Origin: Tetmemena sp. SeJ-2015
Lineage: Eukaryota > Ciliophora > Spirotrichea > Sporadotrichida > Oxytrichidae
Direction: 5' to 3'
Assembly (NCBI GenBank): GCA_027382625.1
Contig: JAJKFJ010021613.1
Coordinates: 1 to 64,000 of the forward strand
DNA: 64,000 nucleotides
How positions within the stretch are numbered: the first letter of the stretch is position 1; each line of letters starts with the position of its first letter. Of this stretch, positions 1 through 11,644 are shown in pieces. The translations under genes were made by a program, and so were the position numbers. Under the pieces are notes generated by a model. The model was given only the letters and a program-made list of their open reading frames with translations. It had not been told where the DNA came from and ran no database searches.

Positions 1-1037
1 TCCCTTAACTAATTTTCCAGTAAAACTAAATTGCCTTGAACTCTGGCGATTATAAAAAATTTTTAAAAACGGGAAAATGATTTTCAACTCACCCGTATGC
101 CTTTCGTTTCCTTTGTTTTTTGACGCTGGGGTTTGTCAACGAGTGAACAAATCTCCCCGTCTGTATCTTTCTCTAGCTTCTTAAGAAGGCAACATACTCT
201 TCGTTTTGGGAAAAGGGGAGGATAAAGGGACAAAAGCTTCAAAGGCCTGAGTCTTCGTAAATTCCTGCAAGAAAGCACTTGTAGTTATTTTATTTTCTAC
301 TCGAAAAACTTCTTTTTATCGTGCTTTTTGTCCCAAAACTTTTCCCCATGAAGGGTGGGGGTGCCCCACAGCTTCGTCAGCAATACAAACTTCCCGCAAT
401 CCCTCTCACCCGAGCAGGTAAAAATATTTCAGATTTTTTTAAATAAAATGGTTAGTGAAGTTTTAAAACGCGCTTCACTCGATTCACAGTTTTGAACTTT
501 TATGCCATTTAAAACGATAGATGTTGCTCATTTCTACGGAAAGTCTTAAGGAAAGGGAAACTACGGGGGAAAGATTTCGCGCGCTACTACAAACGAAGTG
601 CGTTTTAGTGGCGAAATTTTTGAATCAATCAAATAATTGATGTGACATCTTGAAACTTAAAAATGGAAAGGAACAGCTGCAACCCCTAACTTTCTCACTG
701 CAAAGCAACTTTTCAAATTGCGGGATAAGTGCGCCTGGCACTCCTCAATTTTTTTGCAAAATTGGTTTTGATTTTGGGAAAACTGGCTTTTACTACGGAT
801 GGGGGAACTACTTTCCAAATTAAAGAGTCAAAATGAAACTGAGTTTAGGAGGATCATGTAGTTTTTTTTTGAGAAATTTTCCCGCTTTGACTCGTTTGTT
901 TATAAGTATTAAATAAAAAAATTTAAATTTTAATACAAACTTTTTTTTACTTTCTTATCAAAATTTAGGGGGTTTTTTGAATGCAAAAAGGGGAATTGGG
1001 AAAGAAAAAAGGGGGGAAAGGATTTTAAACGTGTCCC
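1..1037. other. AT-rich leader with no firm gene
   Basis: The stretch is AT-rich with G and C homopolymer runs around 800-1030. A weak exon-like frame exists on the minus strand at about 84-250 (a K/E-rich stretch followed by GTGAGT), but nothing supports it further. Confidence 0.4.
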
Positions 1038-1260
1038 CCTAATTTAGTAACAGCTAAGGCCCATACTAAAGAGTTTTATTTCGCATAGAATACAACAAAT
1101 AGACTTATATTTCAATGCAGAGTTAACCCAAAGGGTGTCTGGATTCCAAAGAAAAATATTTGGGTTGCTAAAACAACTGAGGACGTAATGCCTTATGGCA
1201 TTCTCATACTTAAGAGTAGCATTAATAAAACTGAAAACAAAACCTTGATCAGGAGATATT
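1038..1260 (+). pseudogene. Orphan C-terminal fragment of the WLG/RPYG family
   Basis: Read with TAA/TAG as glutamine, this gives FQCRVNPKGVWIPKKNIWVA and, shortly after, MPYGILILK. It aligns over about 60 residues with the last MDS of the gene at 9290-11161 (FQCRVNPYGFWMPSEKIWIA and RPYGILMLK). The upstream two thirds of that gene (start, WLG motif) were not found in the preceding kilobase. It is therefore a truncated paralogue, or a stray MDS whose partners lie outside the window. Confidence 0.65.
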
Positions 1261-1359
1261 ATTTAGCTTCTTAATTTCAAATGTGGCTTCAAATTTATTG
1301 GAAAATAATTTATCATTGCATTTAAATAAAGATAGGGAGTATTTTGTTCAAAAATTTTT

Positions 1360-2120
1360 AAAAAAAGGGCATTTTCCCAAAAATTTTTTTAAATACAAGC
1401 TATAAATTTTCTTTTATAAAGACGAGGTAAGCCCCCTGTGACTTTTGAAAGCATGGCAGTTTAAAATTTTTTTAGAATATATTTTTATAGTTGAAGATGA
1501 TTAAGGACTTAATTCAAATAATTTTGATGTGAAAAAAAATTTTACGTTACAGAAAATTTCCCATTTGAAAATATAACTCATCATAATATCTAAAATTAGA
1601 AAAGTTTTTCGAAAAGTTTAAATTAGAAATGATTGCTAAAAAGTTCAACATTAAAATTGGGTAAAAACATGTAGTTGAAGAAAAACTCCATTCTATGAAG
1701 AAAACTCCTCTCTAATTTTTTAAAGTGCTTGTTTAATTTTTAATTAAAAATCTCGATTGGCTTTTTAAAAATTAGAGATGGATTTTTACTACTCAGAATG
1801 GAGTTTTATTCAACTACATGTTTTTACCAAATTTTTAATTTAACTTTTTAGCAATCATTTCAAATTTTCAAACTTATCAAAAAACTTTTCTGATTCAGAT
1901 ATTATGATGAGTGATATATTTTCAAATGGAAATTCTCTGATAACGTAATTTTTGTTTACATCAAAATTATTTGAATTAAGTTCCTTAATCAGTTTCAACT
2001 ATATTAAGATATATCTAAAAAATTTAAACTGCCATCTTTCAAAGAGTTTCCAGGGGGCTTTGCCTCGTCTTTATAAAGAAAATTCATAGTTGTATTTAAA
2101 AAAGATTTTGCGAATTCAAT
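1360..2120. repeat. Large imperfect inverted repeat (foldback)
   Basis: The left arm begins around 1360 and the right arm ends around 2120, with the centre near 1735. The block TATAAAGACGAGG near 1415 recurs reverse-complemented as CCTCGTCTTTATA near 2070, and TCAACTACATGTTTTTACC near 1812 pairs with the matching block near 1665. Arms are about 360 bp with scattered mismatches and small indels. No transposase frame is present. It looks like a non-autonomous foldback element or a hairpin-forming germline-limited sequence. Confidence 0.85.
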
Positions 2121-2870
2121 GCCATTTTTTCAATAATTGTTTATTATTTGAAATAAAATTTACTTTAAAGAAGTTTTCTTGCTTTCATTTGAGCATGGAA
2201 GAACTCTGCCTTGCTTCTTAATCTACATTTATTTATAGAAGCTCCATAAATACTTTTTCATTTTGTAATGAGCATATTTCTCTGCTTGGAAATTATATAA
2301 TACAAGTTTTTATTTGTTATCAAACAAACCTCAGGTCTGAGGAAGCTTAAATCTTTTGATAGAAAAGGAGCTTCTTAAAGTTAAGTTTATTAAAAAAAAT
2401 TACAAAAAAAATCTAATATATTTTAAAAATTTTAAATTTGTTAAGGTTGATACCTCAAAATTATTGGTATGATTATTGAATTTTTTGTTTAGCTTTATTC
2501 ATATCTTTTAAATACTAACATATTAAGAAGTATTTTGAATTGATAGTTTCACCCTCAGAAAGGATTTCCCAAATTAACTCAATACTTAAATTAGCCATTA
2601 ACCGAGAAATATAATTACATTTTACTTATTTTGACTGAAAATTAAACTCAATCTCAATTTGTGCTAACTTAGCTAACTAGTTCAATCCTAACTTGAACTA
2701 CAACTCTTCGAATACAAACAACACAGCCAGTAATTACAATAACTATCTCTAGAATGGAAACTTGAACGGGGGCTAAAACCAGTTAAACACAAGCATAGAT
2801 GGCCATTCTTAACTTATATACAATGGAGCAGCTAATTAGAAGGCTCTTCAACAGGCAAAGCGGGAATAAA
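2121..2870. other. AT-rich spacer
   Basis: No coding frame or repeat family was recognised here. Confidence 0.5.
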
Positions 2871-2872
2871 AA

Positions 2873-2889
2873 ACCCCCCTCGGGGGGGC
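2873..2889. other. GC hairpin
   Basis: CCCCCCTCGGGGGGG is an almost perfect palindrome in otherwise AT-rich DNA. It could form a short, very stable stem. Function unknown. Confidence 0.5.
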
Positions 2890-2937
2890 CCTTAAGAGCT
2901 TTTAAGTAATTATCTATTTATTTATGCTTAAAGTCCA

Positions 2938-3667
2938 AACCCTGCTGCTAATTATAATCCAATGCTAAGCTCTATGAGTTTGCCAGGAGCTAATGGAGCA
3001 CCTAGTGGTCATAAGTAGATGTTTTCAACCTAGTACTAATAGAGTCCATAAACCTCTTAAAATTACATAGAAGCATATAATTAAACCCTATATATGTTTA
3101 AAAGCCGCTTGGCCAATTTCCAGGAGGCAACAATTTCATGATAAATCAAATTACACCACAAGAGAGTGAGCATTTCCCGACTTCACAACAGATGCTGCTC
3201 ATGGATCCAAATTCTATGCCTCCCACTCATAGTCAGTCTCTCATATAGCCTCCTTCTATTATTTTATATTAAGAGCCTCAGATAAATGGCAGCAACAGCT
3301 ACTCTCAAATGAACAACGTCAAGCAAGTTTATTTTAGAGTGCATTAAATAATTATTAAGTGCTTTAACAACAATAAAAAGATGCGAAGATGGTGCAGAAG
3401 TTATGTGGGATGATAGATGCCTTGCAGGACGAGTTGACTTTCAAAACTCTTTAAGCAGATTAGCTTGCTTAGGAAAATCTTAGCCTTAAATCTTAAATCT
3501 AAGAGCAGAAGAAACTGGATGCTAATAGTAGCGAAGCAAGCAGCAAGGGTGTATTGATTAGTGAAAGCATGGGTATAGGTTAGCTTCAAGGTTAACTAGA
3601 TTTAATACTCGCTAACCCAATTTTCCGCTAAGCTCTTATTGAAAGAATCAAGAAACAATCTCAGTGA
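2938..3667 (+). CDS. Q/N/S-rich coiled-coil protein, three MDSs
   Basis: I do not recognise the family. After removal of two IESs (3057-3097 and 3338-3357) one frame runs from about 2938 to the TGA at 3665-3667. The first half is rich in N, P, S and Q. The second half has leucines at heptad spacing (DELTFKTLQADQLAQENLSL), typical of a coiled coil or leucine zipper. It ends with a hydrophobic and basic tail (LILANPIFRQALIERIKK). No start codon was fixed, so the 5' part may lie in an earlier MDS; an ATG frame at 2823 is a candidate but is out of register. A clear basic DNA-binding region was not seen. Confidence 0.65.
3057..3097. other. IES, 41 bp, pointer TTAAAA
   Basis: TTAAAA repeats at 3057-3062 and 3098-3103. 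Removal joins TCT TAA AAG CCG in frame, and the insert is AT-rich. Confidence 0.85.
3338..3357. other. IES, 20 bp, pointer AGTGC
   Basis: AGTGC repeats at 3338-3342 and 3358-3362. Removal restores the frame into the coiled-coil segment. Confidence 0.8.
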
Positions 3668-4410
3668 TCATGAAATTTAGATAGATAAAGGCTTCTAACT
3701 ACTCTTATAATTTATAGATATTTTTTATGAAATAATTATCTGTATTAAATCATTATGCATTTAAATAGGTTTATCATCAACTAAACTTGCAATTTACAAC
3801 GTATCATATTTTTCTCTAATCATTTTCAGCCTGAAGTTATACTTTTTGAAATAATATATTCATCCAGATTCTTTGGATCAGAATAAGACTTTTCAATCGA
3901 TTAAGCTTTTTCATCCTCAGAAGTAGTATCAATCTTGAAGAATCTTCGTATCTCTAGCTTAATATTTGAAGTTTATATTATTATTTTCGGATTTTTTTTA
4001 AAAAAAAAGATTAATCTTTCCTTAAAGTAAAGTTTGATTGATTGTTAATTGATAATTAAATTTTTTTTTCTTCCTAGATTTCTTCTTTTGAGAATGCTTT
4101 TGCTTAATTACTACTATCTTATTCATTTTAAATAAAAACTTTAATGGTGGCATTTTTCTATATAATTTTCATAATTTAATTTATTTGTAGAGTCGTATCT
4201 AATATAAAAAATAATTGTTGCATTACAACTCTAAATATATTAACTCGCTAAGATGTCTAAAACTCAGGAGATAAAGAAAGCCAAAAATAAATGTATTCTT
4301 CATTTTAGATTATTGGATTTGTATAGAAAGCTGGGAAAAAATATACTAGAATCAGATTTAAAATGAATTGAATTTCATATAAGAAAGCAAAAAACTTAAA
4401 GAGAAGGCAA
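3668..4410. other. AT-rich spacer
   Basis: A short plausible coding patch at about 3850-3945 (FHPQKQYQS-like) is too short to call. Otherwise nothing was recognised. Confidence 0.4.
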
Positions 4411-4412
4411 GA

Positions 4413-4880
4413 GAAGATATAAAAAAGATACAAATCAAGAAAAAAGAGGGTGCACTGCCTCAATAGTAAGCAGCAAAAAGGCCCTTTAGTGCTCAACCAG
4501 GGATAGGAAATATAAAAAAGATTAAAATAAAGACAAAAGAGGATGCAATGTTCCAATAGAAAATGTATATAATGTCCCCCACTGTTTAACCAAGGGCAGG
4601 AGATATAAAAAAGACTCTAATAAAGTCAAAAGATGATGCATTGCTTGAGTAGAAAGCATCAAGAAGGCCCTTAAGTGCATAGCCAGTGTGAGGAGATATA
4701 AAAAAAGAATTCTACCAATATAAAAGATGATACTCTGCCTAAATAGAAAACATCGAGAAGACCCCCCAGTGCTTAACCCAGGTCAGGAGATAAAAAACAG
4801 ACTCCTATTAATACAAAAGATGATTCTTTGACAGAATAGAAGACAGCTAAAAGACTCTCCAGCGCGCAGCCAAGTTTTAT
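4413..4880. repeat. Tandem repeat, 93-94 bp unit, five copies
   Basis: The element AGATATAAAAAAGA or a close variant starts at 4415, 4508, 4601, 4694 and 4788, giving spacings of 93, 93, 93 and 94. Each unit also carries a GATGATGCA-like patch, an AGAAAGCATC-like patch and GGCCCTTTAGTGCTTAACCA-like DNA. Copies are diverged by roughly 15-30%. No reading frame is conserved between copies. It looks like a short germline satellite array. Confidence 0.85.
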
Positions 4881-5562
4881 AAGTTAAAACAGTAAGAATT
4901 TGTCTCAATCAATTTCGAGAATATATAACAGAGATGAGAACTCCATCATATAAAGTTAAATGGAGAATATAAAGTTAAGAAGATTCGAAATAATTATGCT
5001 TTCATATATCTTCTCCTCATTTTTATTTATTTTTGGTCCACTATATTAAAACCATAAATATATAATTAGGTTTCGAGACACACATTAGACTTTTATGCTT
5101 ATCAAAATGAGTTTCAATTTTATATAATAATTTTTTTAATTGATATCTTAATATAGGAAGTCAAAATTAGTAAAACAAGTTTGATGGCTGGTTTTTCATA
5201 ATCTATTAATTTAATAAATAGTTTTTATTAGGCTCTAATCTATTACTATCATAATTTTTACTCTTTCTCATTCTACCTCTCTCTAAGAGTTGTTTTTTAT
5301 ATAAAATTTCATAAAAATTTCCCCCCAGAGTATTTTCTTAAACTTTTTTTTGAAAATTTTAACTAAATTTTGAAAAGTCCTATAACTTAATAAAAGTAAT
5401 TAAACCAATATTTTTTATTGTAATTTCCTTTCTTGAAACTCTTATCGCAGTAATTTTTAGATGTCATTTTAAATGCTCTCTAATAGATACTAAATATTTT
5501 GTCTATATCAAAAAGATAATAATTTTGTCTATTTTAACTTCTGATTTATAGAGACTAGTAAT
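4881..5562. other. AT-rich spacer
   Basis: No gene or repeat was recognised, apart from short T-rich tracts. Confidence 0.45.
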
Positions 5563-8500
5563 TTGACTCCAAATTAGAATACAAAGCGTAGAAATTCAGC
5601 ATTAAAAGCAACCTAGGATCCTCAGTTAGCATTCAAACTCAATAAACAAGAATAAAGTTCTAAATCTAACAATTCAAGGAATTTTAAAAAAGGTGATTTA
5701 TTTCTCAAATAAGATAAAAATAAGAGATGTGATACTGATCCTCAGTCAAAATAGACTCAGAAATAAATAGAGGATCAGAATTTTTCAACAAAAAAAGGAA
5801 GAATTCAAAATTTAGTCTTTTAAATGTGAATAAAGAATTGGAAAAAAAGTCATCGATGATTTATCGATACTTAATTTGAGAATTATCATAAATTATGATA
5901 GATTCCTTACTAGCTGCTAATATATCCAATGTCTTTTGTATGAGGAGCTTTCAGAAAAGTTCATTGGCTCTCCTTATTTTTACTCTCCGTGCTAATTGCC
6001 TGAGTATCTCTTTTTAGAGAAAGCCCATTCATTGTGCCTATTCCAAATTGGTAAAAAAAATTTTAACTTAAATATCTTTCTCTCTGACAATAAATTTTTA
6101 TCCATAATCAGAGCCAACAGCATACATTAAAGACACTTTGTTTTCTAAACTAGTTGAAAAACCCCCCAAAATCAATTATCTATCTTTGACTGCTCTCCTC
6201 TGAAAACTGAAATTCATGAAACTCAAAAATCGTTTAGTCTTGAAGGAGTGAAGGAAAGTTTTTCTTCAATTAAGACTCCTCAATAAATTGGCTAGGAGAA
6301 AAGAATAGGCCCGCCCTTTAAATTTAAGACTTTAGAATAGGAGGGGCGGAGAACTAGTGTACGCAGTAAAAACAAACATCAATCAAATCTTGGATCCCTG
6401 GAAAGTCCCTAAACAAGATCTCCCATTCATTTCTAACAAAAATAAGAAAGCTAATCCCAAGTCTAGGGTTAAAAGGGAAATAATTTTTCAAAAGTTAAGC
6501 ACACCTGTAGGAGTAATCTTAAAACATAAAGGTAGGGTAGTAAAATTGATGTGAAATTTAATTTCGAAAATAAGTAAGAGAAACTTTTGACAGAATAATC
6601 TGATAAAAAATAGAAAAAAGCTAGCAGCAACAGCAAATAAAAAATGAGTTTCCTTGATTTTTAAGAGTAGCAAAATTATCTAAATAAAACAGAAGGTGAT
6701 GAAACTTTTAAGGCAAATGGAATACCCATTAAAGGAAAAAATTTTACAAATCGATGCAGATACTGTTCAGCGTGTGAAAATAAAAATAACTTCAAGAAAG
6801 ATGATTACGAAATTATAAAAGATTTTAGCTAAAGAAAATAAAACCATTTAATTTAGGTGATCATCATTAATTTAATTTTTATAGTTAAAACTACAGATAA
6901 TTTTAATTTTAGATTTTGAAATAGCTCATTTATTTCTTTTAGAAATGTAATTTTTTCTTTTCTTTAAATTTGAATGAAAATAAATATAAAAATTTGCTTT
7001 ACAAATAATCAAAATCTTAACCTAAATTTGAGCTATTTTATTTTATGCTATTGCATTTTGGTGAATATTGAAGGAGCTTCGTTTACTTCTACAGAGAACG
7101 GTAATTATCCTTAATGTCATTTTTTAAAAAACTGCTTATGCTTTTAAACTTTAAAATTAAATACCTTTTTTTAAAAAATAAAAGTCTGTATATTTCCATA
7201 ATTTACATATTTGACAGTAAGAATATTTAGACTTGTTCTGATGCGCATTCTTTTAATTAACCCCCTCTACTTTATTTCATTTATTAAAAAGGCAGGTCTT
7301 ATTTCTTTCTCTTGGGGAAATCACTTACATTACAACTATTTATTCTTTAGGGTGATGCTATTGTGAATGAAATGTTAAAACCTAAAAATTAGGCGCAATT
7401 TGAAATGAATGCTGCACCCACTATCCAAATTCTAAAAGCAAATAGGGCGACTACACCAATACACAAGAAACCATTAAGATTAGATTCAAAAGAATAAAAC
7501 CCAATGGATTAGAACAAATTGCATTTTAGTATTTTTATTGTTATTTATAATAAATTAACTCAAATGCCTTCAATTTAATTTTTAATCTGGCTTAAGTTAG
7601 TTCTCTATATTAATTCATCAACATGTTAATATCGTATTAAATGTTAATTAGATAATCCATTTGGCTTTCATAGAAATATTATTATTTTTTCTCTTTATTA
7701 ATTAAAAAAAAAATAAAATTTTTGTTTTAATAAGATAAAAAGATTAGCAAAATTTACAAAGCTTTTACTCTTGAAGACAATTTTTAATCGCCTCCTCCTC
7801 ATCAGAGGAATGAAAAAAAGTCTAATTTAAAAATTCTTAAAAAAGAAAATTTGAAATCTGCAGAATCTGCTGCTACTTAGAATAGCAAGCTCTTTGGTAT
7901 TTTAGAATATATAAAATAGCAATAGCTATTAATGTTGCATGACAGGTTCTCATTATTGGGTAAGAAGCCTTTAAGAATAAAAAAGCCCAAATAAAAGGAA
8001 ATTGAGATGGATGAGAAAACTAAGAAGACAATTATTCTCCTTTAAAACGAGTATGAACAACCCTAAGATCTTAAAGATAAAGAAGAAGAGATAGCCTAAA
8101 AAGTGAAAGCACAGGCCCAATTGACTTAACAAGAATAGGGATTCGCTTCCCTCAAGGAGGTACTCAGTGATTCTAATATAAATTTGAAGCTGTGCAGGCC
8201 TGAAGAATCTAATTTAAAGGATCTTATGCTTTTAGCAGTTTAAGATACTGCTCCTGCTGTCACAATTTAAACTAAATATAAGCAGGGAGGGGCATTAAAT
8301 TCAAAAAAATCAAGCAAAGCCATTAAAGTTAATAAATAAGAATTAAATCACTCAGTTAAGCAAGATTAAAACGTCCAAAAAATTATAAATTAGGAAATAG
8401 ATAAAGTTGCTACAGCACTTGAAATTAATCGAAATTAAATAGTAGTAGCAAAAATAATTACATAAGGATTTAATAGCTTAAAATTAATTTTAGAATTAGA

Positions 8501-8814
8501 TTATCAATAAGAATTTATTATCTCACACATTTAAAGCTTTTCATATGAGATAATTTTATTATAATTTAAAAACTAATTTCTTATTCAAACTTTTAAAGGT
8601 TTAGCAAAAACTATTTCTTAGAGATACAAAAAATATTAAAGGATCACAATTAGAAGTCTGAGTAACTTGTAAATATTTATTTAAAATTTAGATTTAAAAT
8701 CCCTCTTCTTTTATAATTTCCCATTTCATTTTTTGCTTATTTTTGTCTATCTTGATCTCAATAAATTAGGTATCATAACATTAAAGACTAGAATTTACGC
8801 ATGATTTTTCATAG
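5563..8814 (+). CDS. Large Q/K/S-rich protein of unknown function, several MDSs
   Basis: Open stretches with many in-frame TAA/TAG codons occur at 5563-5829, about 5880-6050, 6157-6857, 7352-7528 and 7768-8814. The last three join in frame through pointers TTTAGG and TTTTA. The piece at 5880-6050 reads EELSEKFIGSPYFYSP, faintly like kinase subdomain VIII, but no other kinase motif is nearby. The piece ending near 6850 has a CRYCSAC cysteine cluster. The 3' part is K/E/Q-rich and probably helical. The frame stays open to the TGA at 8812-8814, but after about 8440 it is so AT-rich that the true end may be earlier. Joins upstream of 6157 are unresolved. Confidence 0.55.
6852..7345. other. IES, 494 bp, pointer TTTAGG
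   Basis: TTTAGG lies at 6852-6857 and 7346-7351. Joining gives ATT TAG GGT GAT GCT in frame. Confidence 0.75.
7524..7762. other. IES, 239 bp, pointer TTTTA
   Basis: TTTTA lies at 7524-7528 and 7763-7767. Joining gives CAT TTT ACT CTT GAA in frame. Confidence 0.75.
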
Positions 8815-9289
8815 AAGACTATTCATTTGCTTTACTTTTAAGCTTGAACAGAAGTTTATTTATTCTCCTGATTTAATAATGAGCGCGAGATTTGTATAAT
8901 TTCGTTTTTAAAACCAAATTTTAATAAAAACTAGGTCTAACATTAATCATAAAATTTATGATAAAATAAGTCGATATCTAATTGTTCTTTCACTAAGTTA
9001 AAATATTTAAGTTAAAATATTTAAGTAAAATTAGCTAATATTTATAAATTTCTTCATTATAATTTTTTTAATATTAAATGAATATATTTAATAAGTTAGC
9101 AAAAAGTGAAACAGAGGAGGACAATCTCATAATCCTTAAAAATAAATTCTAATTTAATCAATTCTGTTTTAGATTCTTCTAAAACATATTAATATTAGGA
9201 ATTATGGCAATAATTTCAAATTATAATTTATTCTGAGCAATTTAAAAATTTAGATTAAAGCTTATTGTTATTATTTTGAGTGAATAACA
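8815..9289. other. AT-rich spacer with a short direct duplication
   Basis: Near 8997-9022 the block AAGTTAAAATATTT occurs twice in tandem. No gene was seen. Confidence 0.5.
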
Positions 9290-11161
9290 ATGACCTTCAT
9301 AAATTGGCAGAATGAAAATATTAAAAACAGCAATAAAATAGCAGAAACACTTTAAGCAAAATAGATCAATGCATAGGCCAAAAATATAAAATTCGCCTTT
9401 AAATTAAGTTTGGAAGATTTCGATCCTAGAGGTGACATGAATGAGTTTGATGGCACTGTGTAAATGAGAGGTCCATAAAATGATTAAAAAGAGTACAAGA
9501 GGCCCACTCAAGAATGGCATAGAATAGGTTTAATGGTAATAAGAGCTAAATTAAATAAATAATTGCTAAGAATCAATTTAAATCGATAATCGGCTATAAT
9601 AATAAATGATAGGTAAAGAGTTGTGTAAGTTTAAAAGAGTAAAAACAAGGGCTCTATTAGTGGTTTGCTTGAAAGATAGTTAAAAATCAAAATGAAAATT
9701 TATAAATAAAGATTAGCATGATAAGATAAACCTAGTATGAACTATCTAAATAATAATTTCCTTACACTCTTATTTAGCTTATCTATATATTCTGTTTGCT
9801 CAACATTAAAAATGTAATAAATTTCTTGAATTGTTTCTGAATCGAAAGTTTTAATAATTACTTAAATTTGAGTCACTTGAACTTACTTTGGGTTGCTTAT
9901 TTTTTCTTTTAAATTTTCAGCTATTAATGTTCAGGTTTTGCATAATGATGGCATTTAGTTTACTTATATAGATCAAATTGCAATTTTGGAAAGTTGGTTC
10001 AATGGAATGAGAGTAATTTTTAATCAATTGCAAATATATGAGATAATTAATATGAACATACTCTTAATTTTATTTTACAAATCTTCTAACCTTGATACTT
10101 TTAATTCTGAGTGTTTTCATGCATATGGAACAACCTTAAAATCCTCTTTATCAGCTCTATTGAATAGTGATAAAGTTATTAGCTCTCGACTAATTAAGCT
10201 TCTTATGCAATTTTAATTTAAAGTTATTTATAATTTCGAAGATACTGCATGAAAATTTAGGATTTATATTAAAATTAATTAATTCTCTTCTCACTTATTT
10301 GCTGAAATAATTATCAACAGAGCGTCTTATATTTACAATTTTATTTATCGCGATGAAACAAAGCTATATTTTAGTATCTCTTTCACACATTTGAAATATT
10401 TTTCAGCAATTATAGATTAATCTCGTCATAAAATAGGTCCATGCCAATAGAAAAGATATTTATGTTAAAAATTTAAATAAATTTATTAAGTGACTCTCTT
10501 ATATAAATTCAAACAGTCTCGATTGAAAGTGAATTCTGAGCTAATGAAATTAATTTAACTTCATATTAATGGGAACAGTAATTTATTATTTTGATATTTT
10601 AATGGTCGAATCTAAATATGCTCATAATAGATGGCTAGGTAGTGATGGGAATCCTGATGAGTGGTACGCGGCCTATCACAGTGTAAGAATAGCAGACCCT
10701 ACCAAGACGGCTGAAGCCACTTCGAACATAATTAGAGATTGTTTATAAACTTTACAGCTGCTATTTTATGAGACGGTTTATTGGAGAATGGAAATGATTC
10801 TTACTTTGGCCAACCCTGCACTAGAAATTTGAATGAAAAAGTTGGAAATGGCATCTATGTCTATCCAGATTTAAAATTCGCTTTGGCCAAAACACAAGAA
10901 TTTGCTTATGTTGATGACTAAAAGAACAGACTTGCTTTTCAATGCAGAGTAAATCCTTATGGTTTTTGGATGCCTTCAGAGAAAATATGGATTGCGAAGA
11001 CGCCAGAGGATGTAAGGCCTTATGGAATCTTAATGCTTAAAAAGAACATTGTGTCAAGGGAAAACGCAATCAAGCATGAGAAAATCTAAAGTCCTTAATA
11101 TAATCATTAAACGATCGAGCTGTTTCGTGAGGAAAGCATTCATTTTTCAGATTAATTTTGA
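9290..11161 (+). CDS. Complete three-MDS gene, WLG-DGN / RPYG family
   Basis: Removing two pointer-flanked IESs gives one 255-residue frame from ATG 9290 to TGA 11159-11161, and the total length is an exact codon multiple. Landmarks in order are TQEWHRIGLMV (about 75-85), NRWLGSDGNPDEWYAAYHS (about 90-110), GNGIYVYPDLKFALAKTQEF, FQCRVNPYGFW and EDVRPYGILMLK near the end. From memory, ciliate and fungal proteins with the same WLG, YHGT-like, GIY and RPYG blocks form a poorly characterised family whose layout resembles ADP-ribosyltransferase-like folds. That relation is inference. A truncated relative sits at 1038-1260. Confidence 0.8.
9529..10597. other. IES, 1069 bp, pointer TTTAATGGT
   Basis: The 9-bp pointer lies at 9529-9537 and 10598-10606. 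Joining gives GGT TTA ATG GTC GAA in frame. Inside is a 76-codon frame (9986-10216) with no recognisable product. Confidence 0.85.
10741..10775. other. IES, 35 bp, pointer GTTTAT
   Basis: GTTTAT lies at 10741-10746 and 10776-10781. Joining gives GAT TGT TTA TTG GAG in frame. Confidence 0.85.
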
Positions 11162-11644
11162 TGTTTAAATTCACTATATTTTAAGTAGTATTACTAAGCT
11201 TGGCTTAAATTTTCTTATTGTAGAAATAGGAGAAGGGATATATGAGAGAAAAATTATCCATTACTAAAATTTATAATGTGAAGTAATTATTATAACCTAA
11301 AATTTAGCAATTTCACATGAGTAAATTTTTATCAACTTCAATTCATCCTTTACAACTGATATAATATTAATTAAGTGTAGTCTATATAAAAATATATAAA
11401 TTTCATTTAACTCGAAAATAGAAGATAAAAGAAAAAAAAGTCATCAAGAAGAAAATCATATAAATGAAAAGAAATATTATGCTTTCATTATTCTGAAACT
11501 TTGAGAGGTATAAATTTATTGAGAACTTGAGAAGAAAAAAATTATTAGACATGAACGAAATTAATAATTATCACTTTGACATCATTATTTTCCCTATCAT
11601 CAAATTTTAAGTTCTATCTTATTGAAATCTTTCTCTCTCCTTTT
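11162..11644. other. AT-rich spacer between convergent genes
   Basis: Nothing recognisable lies between the 3' ends of the flanking genes. Confidence 0.5.

Noticed and set aside
950..1030. G-rich/T-rich tracts as possible telomere repeats
   Set aside because: Runs such as GGGGGTTTTTT are single and irregular; no tandem G4T4 or C4A4 array exists.
1360..2120. TBE-type germline transposon
   Set aside because: No transposase, zinc-finger or other TBE open frame and no C4A4 ends were seen.
4413..4880. CRISPR-like array
   Set aside because: The whole 93-bp unit is repeated; there are no short identical repeats with unique spacers, and the genome is eukaryotic.
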